A DNA stretch of 64,000 bases from Leucobacter sp. UT-8R-CII-1-4. Lineage in GTDB: Bacteria; Actinomycetota; Actinomycetes; Actinomycetales; Microbacteriaceae. The position numbers and the translations under genes were made by a program. The stretch lies in the NCBI RefSeq assembly GCF_030010235.1, contig NZ_JASCRS010000001.1, positions 434,001-498,000 of the forward strand, read 5' to 3'. A model generated the notes under the pieces. That model ran no database searches and was not told the DNA's origin. It saw only the letters and a program-made list of their open reading frames with translations. Of this stretch, positions 1 to 8,225 are shown in pieces. Position 1 is the first letter of the stretch. Each line of letters begins with the position of its first letter.

Positions 1-1297
1 CAGGGTAGGCGTCCTTCGGGAAGTCAGCACTGTACTGGCCCCACTCAGTCGACTGCAGATCAACAGCGAACACACCATCGGCCTCAAGTTGGGCCTTGAT
101 CTGTGCGTATTCTTCAGAAGACGAGTCACCGTAGTGATCCGGGTTGTACTGCAGCTGCAGCTGCACTGGCATTGCTACACCAGCAGCCTCAAGACGAGCC
201 TTCGCAGCAGCGCTGTCTGGGCCACCCTCACCGTTACCGTAGAGCTCCTTGAACGACTCGGTAGCACCGGTGAAGCCCTGCGCAACCTGGCTGAACAGCG
301 GGGTGAAGCTGTCCTTGTACACCTGCGAAGCGATCTTCGAGCGGTCGATCATGTCTGCAGCAGCCTGGCGAACAGCGAGTGCCTTTGCCGGATCGGCTTC
401 AGCAGTACGAGCACCAAATGGCTGCGTATCGAAGTTGAATACGATGTAGCGAATTGCGCCGCCTGGGCCATCGACTACCTTCAGCCCGTCAGTCGAACGG
501 AACTTCTCGGTGTCAGTTGCCGAGATTGAACGGAAAGCAACGTCGACTGCCTTCGTCTCAATGCCCTGGCTCAGGTTCGACTCGGTTGCGAAGTACTTCA
601 CATTCACTTGCTCGGTCTTTGCAGCACCCCAGAGTCCCTGGTAGTCAGGGTTTGCCTTGTACGAAGCAAGGTTGCCCTTGTCGAACGCTTCGAGGGTGTA
701 CTGGCCAGCGAACGCCTTGCCCGAGACGATCTCTGCATCGGTTGCCAGCTTGTCTGCTGGGAACACGTCTTCGTCAACGATTGGGGCCACTGGGGTCGAG
801 AGCACCTGCGGGAAGGTCTGGTCGTTGCCAGCCTTCAGGTTGAACACGACGGTCACATCGTCGACAGCATCAACGCTCTCAAGGTTCTCAAGCAGGCTCG
901 ATGGGCCGCTTGGATCGGCAATCGCAACCTGACGGTCAAACGAGAACTTCACGTCTGAGCTGGTGAGGTCGTTACCGTTTGCGAACTTGAGGCCTGGCTT
1001 GAGCTTCACCGTGTACTCGGTAGGGCTGGTGAAATCAGCAGATTCGGCGATATCTGGAGCGACATCGCTCGAGCCGATCACGTGATTCATCAGGAATGGA
1101 TACACATTTGTCATCACGGCAAACGAACCGTTGTCGTATGAGCCTGCTGGATCAAGCGCGGTCACCACATCGGTGGTGCCAACGGTGATCGCTCCGCCTG
1201 AAGATGCACCATCGCCATTTGATGAGCAGCCTGCGAGCAGCAGAGCACTTGTAGTTGCCAAGGCCAGAACGCCGTAGCCAGTACGTGAGATTTTCAC
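1..1297 (-). CDS. ABC transporter substrate-binding lipoprotein, family 5 (C-terminus outside window)
   Basis: An extracellular lipoprotein that would deliver peptides, nickel or similar solutes to an ABC permease. The frame opens at a GTG (1295-1297) preceded by AAAGGAG seven bases upstream. A short signal peptide ends in the lipobox LLAGC, followed by a Ser/Gly-rich linker. The body has family 5 hallmarks: TALDPAGSYDN-like N-terminus, a YTVKLKPGLKFANG segment, then SSDVKFSFDR. About 432 codons are visible and the frame is still open at base 1, so the last 100 or so residues lie outside. The permease and ATPase genes are not in the window. Substrate cannot be told from the sequence. The family assignment is firm. 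Confidence 0.93.
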   Translation of the reverse strand, partial: MKISRTGYGVLALATTSALLLAGCSSNGDGASSGGAITVGTTDVVTALDPAGSYDNGSFAVMTNVYPFLMNHVIGSSDVAPDIAESADFTSPTEYTVKLKPGLKFANGNDLTSSDVKFSFDRQVAIADPSGPSSLLENLESVDAVDDVTVVFNLKAGNDQTFPQVLSTPVAPIVDEDVFPADKLATDAEIVSGKAFAGQYTLEAFDKGNLASYKANPDYQGLWGAAKTEQVNVKYFATESNLSQGIETKAVDVAFRSISATDTEKFRSTDGLKVVDGPGGAIRYIVFNFDTQPFGARTAEADPAKALAVRQAAADMIDRSKIASQVYKDSFTPLFSQVAQGFTGATESFKELYGNGEGGPDSAAAKARLEAAGVAMPVQLQLQYNPDHYGDSSSEEYAQIKAQLEADGVFAVDLQSTEWGQYSADFPKDAYP

Positions 1298-1486
1298 TCT
1301 TGGTCTCCTTTGGAGTAACAAGCAGCGACGTTCGAAAGCGCCGATGCTTTGTTGGAACGCCCACAGCCTATCCATTTGCGCACTCGTCGGACAGGGGTGT
1401 GACGGATCGTGAGCGGATCGAGACATTTGCACAAATTTCGTTGAGCAGTGCTGGACGATAGGAGCCTTTGTCTCTGGCGAAGACGC

Positions 1487-1492
1487 TACGCT
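1487..1492 (+). promoter_or_regulatory. -10 box of a probable leaderless promoter
   Basis: TACGCT lies six bases before the GTG at 1499, and no Shine-Dalgarno sequence precedes that GTG. Transcription would begin at or next to the start codon. Confidence 0.5.
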
Positions 1493-1498
1493 TGGCGC

Positions 1499-2347
1499 GT
1501 GAACGCATCACCGGCAGAACCAGAACAAGGCACAGCAACCGAGCGCAAGGCATCGCTGCCACCTTTTGGTGCTCAGTCAAAGGCTCAGTTGCGCTGGGAG
1601 CTTGGCATCGTGCTCGCGCTCAGCTTCGGCGCGGCCGGAGTTCGCGCAATCGTGAGCATCATTGAGGCGATGAATCGCGAGGTCGCCCTCGCCTCTCAGA
1701 CGGCGACCATCAATCGCCCGATGGCCAATCAGGAGGTCTTTGACCTCATCTACCAGCTGCTCAGCTTTGTGTTCGGTCTCGCACCCGTCGCCCTCGTCGC
1801 CTACTTGTTGTGGCAGCAGCGACCACCGCACCTCGCAAACCTGGGGCTTGGCAGATTGCCCGGCATGAGCGGTGGCTGGTGGGCGCGCGAGAGCGCCTTC
1901 GGTTTTGTGCTTGCGGCGGCGATTGGTGTGCCCGGGTTGGTGTTCTACATCTTCGCGCGCGAAATCGGAATCAACGCGAACGTGGTGCCTGCTGCGCTGA
2001 ACACCTATTGGTGGACAGTTCCGGTGCTTATCTTGATGGCGCTCAAAGCTGCGCTCGGCGAAGAACTGATTGTCGTGGCGTACTTCTTCGACCGGATGAA
2101 ACGGCTCGGTGTCGGCCCGGTTGCGACCATCATCGCGAGCGCGCTGCTACGCGGCAGTTACCACCTCTACCAGGGCTTTGGTGGCTTTATCGGCAATGTG
2201 GTGATGGGCCTTGTTTTTGGCTGGGCATACCAAAAGTGGGGGCGCGCACTCCCCCTCGTCATTGCCCATCTGCTGCTCGACATCGTCAGTTTTGTGGGCT
2301 ACCCGCTGGCGGTTGCTCTGTGGCCGCAGTTCTTCGGCATGGGCTGA
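1499..2347 (+). CDS. CPBP family intramembrane metalloprotease-like protein
   Basis: A polytopic membrane protein of 282 residues in the CAAX/bacteriocin-processing protease family. A GTG at 1499 is chosen over the ATG at 1448 because of the TACGCT box placed for leaderless initiation. The family motifs are visible near the C-terminus: GEEL (glutamate pair), RGSYHLYQG (motif 2 histidine) and AHLLLD (motif 3 histidine). The arginine usually found four residues after the glutamate pair is absent; from memory this holds for an actinobacterial subgroup with the same RGSYHLYQG signature, so it is probably not a defect. Substrate unknown. It stands alone, converging on the next gene. Confidence 0.85.
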   Translation: MNASPAEPEQGTATERKASLPPFGAQSKAQLRWELGIVLALSFGAAGVRAIVSIIEAMNREVALASQTATINRPMANQEVFDLIYQLLSFVFGLAPVALVAYLLWQQRPPHLANLGLGRLPGMSGGWWARESAFGFVLAAAIGVPGLVFYIFAREIGINANVVPAALNTYWWTVPVLILMALKAALGEELIVVAYFFDRMKRLGVGPVATIIASALLRGSYHLYQGFGGFIGNVVMGLVFGWAYQKWGRALPLVIAHLLLDIVSFVGYPLAVALWPQFFGMG

Positions 2348-2390
2348 TCCTCGCTATCTTCTGGCGAGGATCAGCCACAGCTGCAATGGC

Positions 2391-3677
2391 TTAGGCGGCC
2401 TTTGCGCTCTTTGCCATGTAGTCGAGCACACCCCAAATGGTGTCGTAGACGGCAGCATCTGCTGGGTTCGAGCATCGCGGCTCAGGGCGAACAACTTCGA
2501 GCTTGCCGTCGTCGTTCTTCTTGAGGCCCCAAGCTCCCTCGGCCTTGGCAACCGCACACGCGTCAGAGATGCCAGAGGTCACGGGCAACGAATCAAACAT
2601 GGCTTGCGTGTTGCCGTCAATCAACGTGTAAGGGGTGCTGCCGCCAAGTTTCTCTGAGACTTCAACGGTCATATCCCACTGATCGATTCGCAGGGTCCAA
2701 GTGCTGCCCGGGTCAACAACAGGGGCGGTCGTTGGATCAACCGGCTTTGTTTCTTCTGGTTGCTCGGGCTTTGTCGAGGGCTCTGGGGTGGGCGCTGGCT
2801 CGGTCGTTGTCGTCGGCGGAGCGACCGGTTCGGTGCTGTCGTTTGCGCGAACGCCGTTGATCACAAAGATTGAGGCAACGAGGGCGATAATCGCGCCCCC
2901 ACCAACAATGATCCACGGGAGAGCCTTACGGCTGCGTGATTCGCCGCCGGTGACGGCAATCGGTTCGTATTCATCACCGTATTCAATTTCTGGCTCGGCA
3001 GACACGAGGTCTTCCGAGAGCAGAGCGAATGGGTTGTCGGTGGCTGGTGCCGCAGTTTCAGTTGGCTTGGTGGCTGCTTGGCGCGGCGCAGCCGCTACTG
3101 GGAAGGTCGGTGCGGTGGGCGCTGCTGCTGGCGTCACGGCTGCGGGAGCTGCTGCAGCTGCTGCTTGGTCTGAAAGCACGTCAAAAGGCTGTGTTGGCGC
3201 GGGATCATCGTGCGCCTGCGCGGGTGCGGCCTGCGGTTGTGCAGCGGCAGGCTCGGTGCGGAACACCGGTGGCAGGTCTTGGCGCTGACGCGGTTCCGGC
3301 GAGAAGCCAGGAAGGATCAGCGGCACAAGTTCCTCTTGATCTGCGGCTACTTGCGGTGCCTGTGACTGGGCGGCTGCCGGCTGCGGTGTTGCTGCCGGCT
3401 GCTGCGCTACAGGCTGCTGCGCTACCGGCGGCGCTTGCACTGGTGGCTGAGCTGGCTGAGCGACCGGCTGCTGAGCGACCGGGGCAGCTGCAGGGGCCGC
3501 AGGCATCTTCATAAGTTCCTCGAAGCTTGGCACACCTCGGCGAGGGGCTGACTGTGCTTCGGATGCAGTTGGCTCAGCAGGAGCTGGGCGTGGAGCTTCG
3601 ACCTCAGGTTCTGGCTTCTCATCGGTATCACCAACGGTTGCCGAGTCGAGAAATGCCCGCAGTTCTTCGTCATTCAC
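2391..3677 (-). CDS. Pro/Ala/Gln-rich single-span membrane protein of unknown function
   Basis: I do not recognise a named family. The 428-residue product has a long low-complexity cytoplasmic region (residues 25-240, rich in Pro, Ala and Gln), one membrane helix at about 254-277 (PWIIVGGGAIIALVASIF), a Thr/Pro/Glu-rich spacer at about 283-322, and a compact C-terminal domain of about 100 residues that should lie outside. That domain has two cysteines that could pair. N-terminal motifs FEELMKM and FALLSEDL look like short conserved docking segments. The start is a GTG six bases after TAGTCT, so it is probably leaderless. The pattern resembles cell-envelope or division-associated membrane proteins of actinobacteria, but that is only a resemblance. 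Confidence 0.75.
   Translation of the reverse strand: MNDEELRAFLDSATVGDTDEKPEPEVEAPRPAPAEPTASEAQSAPRRGVPSFEELMKMPAAPAAAPVAQQPVAQPAQPPVQAPPVAQQPVAQQPAATPQPAAAQSQAPQVAADQEELVPLILPGFSPEPRQRQDLPPVFRTEPAAAQPQAAPAQAHDDPAPTQPFDVLSDQAAAAAAPAAVTPAAAPTAPTFPVAAAPRQAATKPTETAAPATDNPFALLSEDLVSAEPEIEYGDEYEPIAVTGGESRSRKALPWIIVGGGAIIALVASIFVINGVRANDSTEPVAPPTTTTEPAPTPEPSTKPEQPEETKPVDPTTAPVVDPGSTWTLRIDQWDMTVEVSEKLGGSTPYTLIDGNTQAMFDSLPVTSGISDACAVAKAEGAWGLKKNDDGKLEVVRPEPRCSNPADAAVYDTIWGVLDYMAKSAKAA
3396..3482 (-). repeat. Internal PVAQQP-type repeat in the Pro/Ala-rich protein
   Basis: Residues about 66-94 are built from imperfect copies of PVAQQPVAQ and PPVQAP, with matching repeats in the DNA (gctgctgcgctac units). 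A length-variable, disordered linker is likely. Confidence 0.6.
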
Positions 3678-3683
3678 CCTGAC

Positions 3684-3689
3684 AGACTA
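3684..3689 (-). promoter_or_regulatory. -10 box of a probable leaderless promoter
   Basis: TAGTCT on the minus strand, six bases before the GTG at 3677. Confidence 0.5.
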
Positions 3690-3723
3690 CATAATCAGGC
3701 CGAGAGTCACCGCTTTGTATACC

Positions 3724-4197
3724 CTAAGCAGCCAATTCTGCGCCGTCTTCTAGCTCTGATTTCAACCACTGATTGCGCTGCCGGATCAATTGGCTCATAT
3801 AACGATTGAGAATCACCGATTCAACTAACCGACCAAGCACCCCAAACGGCGCTGCAAACTCAATGCGGTCAGTCATTCGTACGTTACCGTCGCTTTGCTC
3901 AAATCGGTGCTCATGACGCCAGTAGGCGAAGGGACCTTTTGTTTGCTCATCGACAAATCGATGAGGTCTCTCGTACTCCGTAATTGCACTTGTCATTCGA
4001 ATCGGCACAGCAAAGTGGGTGGCTTGCCAAGTGACCTCATCGCCGGCCCCCATGACGCCGGTCGTAACGCCAGCAACAGCGCGTTCCTTCGATTTCGCCA
4101 TCGAGTCCGAGTGCGCGTCAACCGACAAACTCAAATCGAATGCGGCCTCTGCGCTTGCTCGAATTTCGGTCTCAATAATGATGATCGGCACGGTCAA
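3724..4197 (-). CDS. SRPBCC family protein
   Basis: A 157-residue protein with the START-like/polyketide-cyclase fold pattern: an N-terminal strand IIIIETEIRASAEAAFDLSLS, a central segment VTWQATHFAVPIRMTSAITEYERP and a C-terminal helix with VILNRYMSQLIRQRNQWLK. Proteins of this type bind hydrophobic ligands or modify cell-surface phenotypes; no specific ligand can be named. Its ATG overlaps the stop of the upstream DUF1345 gene (ATGA), so the two are translationally coupled, as the last genes of a three-gene unit beginning at 5040. Confidence 0.85.
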   Translation of the reverse strand: MTVPIIIIETEIRASAEAAFDLSLSVDAHSDSMAKSKERAVAGVTTGVMGAGDEVTWQATHFAVPIRMTSAITEYERPHRFVDEQTKGPFAYWRHEHRFEQSDGNVRMTDRIEFAAPFGVLGRLVESVILNRYMSQLIRQRNQWLKSELEDGAELAA

Positions 4198-4874
4198 CCG
4201 AGATTCGTAATCAGATTGATAGCGGTGGCAATAATGCCCGCGCCAAAGAGGTAGCCAAGCATGGTTTGCGCAATCACCACACGCCGAATTGAGTTCGCGG
4301 TGACACTTGTATCAGCAACCTGGTAGGTCATACCAAGGCCAACCGAGAAGTACGCAAAGTCGGTGTATTCCGGTGCTTCTTGCTGGTTGAAATCAATTCC
4401 AAATCCACCCGCCTGGTAATACAGTCTCGCGTAGTGCAGCATGTAATTCGTTTGAATCAACAACCAAGAAAACACCACGCTGAGCACCGCGATACCAGCC
4501 AAGACATACGACTCAGCACCATGAGCACGCTGCGCCTGAACCGCCACCACCAGCACCGCGGCAAGGCTCGCTACGCTGCCAGCAATCGCGACCAGGCGGG
4601 CAAACTTCCGCCCGGGGTCCTCCACCATTGCGTGCGCTTGGGTGGCTTGAGCATTCATCGGCCAAACTTCGATGAGTACCCACACACTGGTGATCAGTGC
4701 AAGGCTTGCCCAAGCAGCAAGGAGTGCCGCAGCGAGACCCAAAAATGGTGCGACGGCTACACCCACAGCGAGTCCGCACAGCGCAGAAACGATCCAGCGC
4801 AAACGAACTACCGCTTTTGCACCCAAAAGACTACGCGCCGTCGTGCTCTGCCCGGAACACATGGACGAGCGCAT
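4194..4874 (-). CDS. DUF1345 family membrane protein
   Basis: A membrane protein of up to 226 residues with five or six hydrophobic segments and the family hallmarks QTNYMLHYARLYY and PEYTDFAYFSVGLGMTYQVADT. The function of DUF1345 is unknown. The ATG at 4874 would overlap the upstream gene by 44 bp; a TTG at about residue 17, just after the upstream stop, is an alternative, so the start is uncertain. It lies between a DUF4287 gene and an SRPBCC gene with overlapping ends, which indicates one transcript. Confidence 0.85.
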   Translation of the reverse strand: MRSSMCSGQSTTARSLLGAKAVVRLRWIVSALCGLAVGVAVAPFLGLAAALLAAWASLALITSVWVLIEVWPMNAQATQAHAMVEDPGRKFARLVAIAGSVASLAAVLVVAVQAQRAHGAESYVLAGIAVLSVVFSWLLIQTNYMLHYARLYYQAGGFGIDFNQQEAPEYTDFAYFSVGLGMTYQVADTSVTANSIRRVVIAQTMLGYLFGAGIIATAINLITNLG

Positions 4875-5040
4875 TGGCGTGACCGTGGCCCATGCCGCGG
4901 TCTTTCAAAAACTGCACCTGCTCCATGTGCTTTTTGCCTGCGACCTCGCGCAATTCGGCAACCCACTCGTCAATTGATTTGCCATATTTCGCCTCAATTG
5001 AAGGAAAATATGATTTTGGGCCCTTGACTGGCTCGGACAT
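4831..5040 (-). CDS. DUF4287 domain-containing small protein
   Basis: A 69-residue soluble protein matching the DUF4287 pattern: SYFPSIEAKYGKSIDEW, a helix, then MGHGHANALVHVFRAEH. These proteins often occur alone or beside transport or DUF5655 genes; the role is not known. AGGAG lies seven bases before the ATG. It is the first gene of the DUF4287 - DUF1345 - SRPBCC unit. Confidence 0.85.
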   Translation of the reverse strand: MSEPVKGPKSYFPSIEAKYGKSIDEWVAELREVAGKKHMEQVQFLKDRGMGHGHANALVHVFRAEHDGA

Positions 5041-5126
5041 CTTCGGCTCCTAAACACTCTTGTGAATTCACCCTACGCTCGGGCACGGTAATTTCACTAG
5101 AGAATGACAGCACTCGTCTTGGCTCG

Positions 5127-5954
5127 CTAGCCCCCAAGCAAGAAACTGCGCAGCGCGTCAATAACCTCTTCTGGCTTTTCTGAGTGCACCCAGTGTCCCG
5201 CCCCGTGGACTGTCATCCGACGAGTTTTCGGGAACAGCGCCCGCATGGCAGGCACATCAGCCTCGGTCACATAGTTCGACCGGTCGCCGCGAATCCACAG
5301 CACTGGCCCTGTGAAACTACTCGTGTATTCAGGAAAACTCATCACCGTTTCAAGCTCGCCATAGAGCAGAGCCAGATTCGGTTCCCACACATAGTTCCCG
5401 TCTCGGTGCTTCAAATTCTGCAGCAAGAAACCACGCACAACATTGTTCGGAATGTTCGCTTTGAGGGCAGCGTCAACCTCTGGTCGGTGCGCAAACGACG
5501 GTAGATCCAGCGCGGAAAGCGAACCCAGCAAATGCTGGAACTCACCGCGAGCAGAAACCGCAGCAACCGGCGAAATATCGATCACCACAAGCTTTCGCAC
5601 CAACTCGGGGTGGCGCAGCGCGAGCACCATTGCGACTTTGCCGCCCATCGAGTGCCCAATCACATCGACCGGACCGCCAGCAGCGAAGCCTTTCCGCAGC
5701 TCATCTGCAACGATGTCGGCCATCTGGGCATAATCGAACGTTTCGGTCCAGCCGGAACGCCCGTGATTTGGCAGATCAACAAGCAGGCTCTGCGTTTCCG
5801 GCAGCAGCCCCGATGCAATTCGGGTGAAGTTCTTGCCACGCCCGAAAAGTCCGTGCAGAAAGACGGCTTTCGCCGAGCCGTTCTGCCCTTCGACTTCGTT
5901 TGACGTTGAGCGCACGAGCGTCGTGTGCAATTCGAATTCAGGCATCTCAGTCAC
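5127..5954 (-). CDS. Alpha/beta hydrolase
   Basis: A 275-residue cytoplasmic hydrolase of the YbfF/menH-like class. The oxyanion region is FLHGLFGRGKNF, the nucleophile elbow is GHSMGG (serine at about 103), the acid lies near RGDRSNYV, and the catalytic histidine in GAGHWVHSEKPEEV near the C-terminus. It probably acts as an esterase or thioesterase on small acyl esters; the substrate is unknown. The start is a GTG six bases after a TAGCGT box, so it is probably leaderless. It is transcribed divergently from the gene at 6055. Confidence 0.9.
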   Translation of the reverse strand: MTEMPEFELHTTLVRSTSNEVEGQNGSAKAVFLHGLFGRGKNFTRIASGLLPETQSLLVDLPNHGRSGWTETFDYAQMADIVADELRKGFAAGGPVDVIGHSMGGKVAMVLALRHPELVRKLVVIDISPVAAVSARGEFQHLLGSLSALDLPSFAHRPEVDAALKANIPNNVVRGFLLQNLKHRDGNYVWEPNLALLYGELETVMSFPEYTSSFTGPVLWIRGDRSNYVTEADVPAMRALFPKTRRMTVHGAGHWVHSEKPEEVIDALRSFLLGG

Positions 5955-5960
5955 GGTTCA

Positions 5961-5966
5961 ACGCTA
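5961..5966 (-). promoter_or_regulatory. -10 box of a probable leaderless promoter
   Basis: TAGCGT on the minus strand, six bases before the GTG at 5954. Confidence 0.5.
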
Positions 5967-6041
5967 TCGCGCCCCGCACCTGATCGCAGCCAATCGCGCC
6001 CACGACAGGGGCTCCCAACAATCACTTTGCCGAGTGCTGGT

Positions 6042-6047
6042 TAAAAT
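6042..6047 (+). promoter_or_regulatory. -10 box of a probable leaderless promoter
   Basis: TAAAAT, seven bases before the GTG at 6055. This supports that start over the much earlier in-frame ATG at 5824, which lies inside the divergent hydrolase gene. Confidence 0.5.
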
Positions 6048-6054
6048 AAATCAC

Positions 6055-7227
6055 GTGCTTCGAATACTGACTGCCATCGGAATCGGAATCGGACTCGGCG
6101 GAGTTGTTGCCGCAATAGTGGGCCCGCCCGGTGCGGCAAGCTGGGCGATTCCGGTAGGCCTCTTCTGCACGATCGTTGGCATCACGTTTGTGCTCATAGC
6201 GCGAACTACAGGCAAAATTTCGCTGCCGGCACCTGTACTGGTCGAATCCGCCAGAGTGGCCGGCCGCATCGGAGTCGCCCGCATCGACACGCTCACGCAG
6301 ACCGGCACCCAGATCAACGATCAACCGGTGTGTGATTTGCAGCTCACGGTACAGCCCGCGAACGGCGCGGCCTACCGCACACAGTTACGCCTCGTCGTTG
6401 GTCTGATTCAGATCCCGAGCATTCAGGCCGGAACCCACAAAGCCGTTGCGATCCTCGCAGACGACAAACCTGACATCGCACTGCTGCCAGACGACCCGTT
6501 TACCGGCCCGTTTGCTGGAATCCAGGTGCCGCCCGCAGATCAAGCTGGCCCGCTGCGCAGCCCCGAATCCGGCGGGCTTCGCGATGACGGCAGTCGCAGA
6601 ACACCCCTGCTCAGCACGAAGCGCGCCACGCGTCCACTGCGGGTGCTGTTGTATGTCGCGGTAGCGATCGCTGCTGCGGCTCTTGTCGTATTGCCCTACC
6701 GTGCCGGGCTCACACAGACAGTGCACGCGCTTTCGAATGGCCAGCTCAAAGCTGACCTTAGGCAAGCAGACTACCTTCCCGACGCAATCGATGCACTGGT
6801 TCGCGAGGTGGGCCATCCGAACGCGATCAGTGTGCTGGTCACACCCGAATACGTGTATTACACGGCACCTGTCAGCGATGGCGCACGCGAGAGCGACGTT
6901 TGGATCTACCGCGGCGGTACGGTGCAGCACAACGGACCCGCAAGTATTCAACCCGAGAGCGCTGATCAGCAATTCCCGGTTACAGAAGTCGACTGGCGCG
7001 CAATCTGGCCCGGTTTAGAAAGTGCAGCAAAGCTGGCTCAGGTCAACGACCTTTCAGACACTCATATCAGCCTCGACCGCACCCACGTAGAGGATCCAGC
7101 GAGCGATAACTACCTAAAGAATGTGGGGCCGGTGAAGGTCCAGCTCGCGATCAACACGCCCTACCAAAACTACTGGTTCACTATGGACGGTCACGGCGGC
7201 GACCTGGTAATGACGAGTTCGAGCTAG
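6055..7227 (+). CDS. Membrane protein of unknown function
   Basis: A 390-residue protein that I cannot assign. The N-terminus has two hydrophobic helices (about residues 4-22 and 29-47), followed by a beta-rich segment resembling short membrane-associated OB or SH3-like domains, then a third helix near residue 192 (LRVLLYVAVAIAAAALVVLPY) and a C-terminal domain of about 170 residues, probably extracellular. It overlaps the convergent sortase gene by 47 bp at its 3' end. No operon partner. Confidence 0.75.
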   Translation: MLRILTAIGIGIGLGGVVAAIVGPPGAASWAIPVGLFCTIVGITFVLIARTTGKISLPAPVLVESARVAGRIGVARIDTLTQTGTQINDQPVCDLQLTVQPANGAAYRTQLRLVVGLIQIPSIQAGTHKAVAILADDKPDIALLPDDPFTGPFAGIQVPPADQAGPLRSPESGGLRDDGSRRTPLLSTKRATRPLRVLLYVAVAIAAAALVVLPYRAGLTQTVHALSNGQLKADLRQADYLPDAIDALVREVGHPNAISVLVTPEYVYYTAPVSDGARESDVWIYRGGTVQHNGPASIQPESADQQFPVTEVDWRAIWPGLESAAKLAQVNDLSDTHISLDRTHVEDPASDNYLKNVGPVKVQLAINTPYQNYWFTMDGHGGDLVMTSSS

Positions 7228-8092
7228 GCCGAGTGGACCATCGAACATAACCGAACGCAACCACTGCGGCACCGCCCAGAGCCAGCGTCCACCACGGAAA
7301 ACCGGGTTCGCCTGACGCTTCTCCAGCGGCTTGCAGATCGGTTTCCGGCGTTGGATCGACCCGCTCACCCGTTACCAAAATCCGGTGCGAGTTGACGCCG
7401 AGCGGGGTGCAGGTGATCAGCGTTACCAGGTCTTCGCCTGCTTCTTGATGCAGAGTTTCGGTTTGGTCCGGCTCAACCACCGTGATATCTCGCACCCGGT
7501 AGCTCAGCACCTCTCCGAAGGTTTCAAGGGTAAAGGTGTCCCCCACCTTCACCCGGTCAAGATCTGTGAACATTCGAGCACTCGCGAGGCCGCGGTGCCC
7601 GGTGATCACTGATCGAGTGCTGGTGCCACCCACCGGCAAAGAGGTGCCTTCGAGATGGCCGAGACCCTTCAGCAGAGTGGCTTCGTCGGTTCCGTGAGCG
7701 ATCGCGAGGTCCACACCAATGGAAGGAATACGCAAGCGTGACATCACGCCGCTCGGCGTTACAAGCTGTTTGCGATACTCAAGATCAGCATTTTGTGATT
7801 CGCCCGCGCCAACGGCCACATTGGCACCGGCTTCGAGAAGAGCGCCAGAAGAGAGCGCTTCGTTGTACTGATTCGCGTCTTTGATCTGGGTGGCGACGTC
7901 TGGATCTGCGTCAGCCAATTCGCGATCGTACACACCTACCAGTGCTGCTTGGTTCACTTGCGCGAACCAAGCAGCCACTGTGGGGTACATCATGACTGAG
8001 ACACCAAGCATCCAGCACACAACAACCATCCAGGTTGCGAATGTTGGTTTGCGCCGGGGGGATGAAACCGGCGCTGCTGCATGGCGGATCAT
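7181..8092 (-). CDS. srtC: Class C sortase (pilin polymerase)
   Basis: Membrane-anchored cysteine transpeptidase that joins pilin subunits between the threonine of LPXTG and a pilin-motif lysine. The 303-residue product has an N-terminal membrane helix (about 20-40), the catalytic histidine in TGHRGL (166), the cysteine in TLITCTP (228), the arginine in SHRILVTG (237), and a C-terminal membrane helix (about 263-282). Two membrane helices and the TLXTC...NxxRhhV signature are class C features. The usual DP[F/W/Y] lid motif is not evident; DADPDV at about 61-66 may replace it. AGGAG lies nine bases before the ATG. It is the last gene of the pilus locus and the only sortase in the window. Confidence 0.93.
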   Translation of the reverse strand: MIRHAAAPVSSPRRKPTFATWMVVVCWMLGVSVMMYPTVAAWFAQVNQAALVGVYDRELADADPDVATQIKDANQYNEALSSGALLEAGANVAVGAGESQNADLEYRKQLVTPSGVMSRLRIPSIGVDLAIAHGTDEATLLKGLGHLEGTSLPVGGTSTRSVITGHRGLASARMFTDLDRVKVGDTFTLETFGEVLSYRVRDITVVEPDQTETLHQEAGEDLVTLITCTPLGVNSHRILVTGERVDPTPETDLQAAGEASGEPGFPWWTLALGGAAVVAFGYVRWSTRPSSNSSLPGRRRDRP

Positions 8093-8191
8093 ATTGATGC
8101 ACTCCTATTTGGGGGAGCGCCGGCCCGACGAATGAAGATTTCAAGAAGTTGGGGGAGTCGAAAAATCATTCATCGAGCCGACGGGTTGTGG

Positions 8192-8212
8192 TGTGAGTGC
8201 GGTGCACTCACA
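8192..8212 (-). terminator. Intercistronic hairpin between backbone pilin and sortase
   Basis: A perfect 9-bp stem (TGTGAGTGC with GCACTCACA) and a 3-base loop. No U-tract follows, so it is more likely an attenuator or RNA-stabilising element lowering sortase relative to pilin. Confidence 0.5.
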
Positions 8213-8225
8213 AGTTGTGCTGTGC

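Noticed and set aside
2011-2347. Missing arginine in the motif 1 of the first CPBP protein as a sign of inactivation
   Set aside because: The RGSYHLYQG subgroup of actinobacteria, as far as I recall, commonly lacks it; glutamates and histidines are intact.
5824-6054. An upstream ATG extending the membrane protein at 6055 by 77 codons
   Set aside because: It lies inside the divergent hydrolase gene, and the extension looks non-coding; the GTG at 6055 has a matching -10 box.
8100-8160. Two TTGGGGGAG direct repeats on the plus strand between sortase and pilin
   Set aside because: They are short and lie on the non-coding strand of the operon; no role can be argued.
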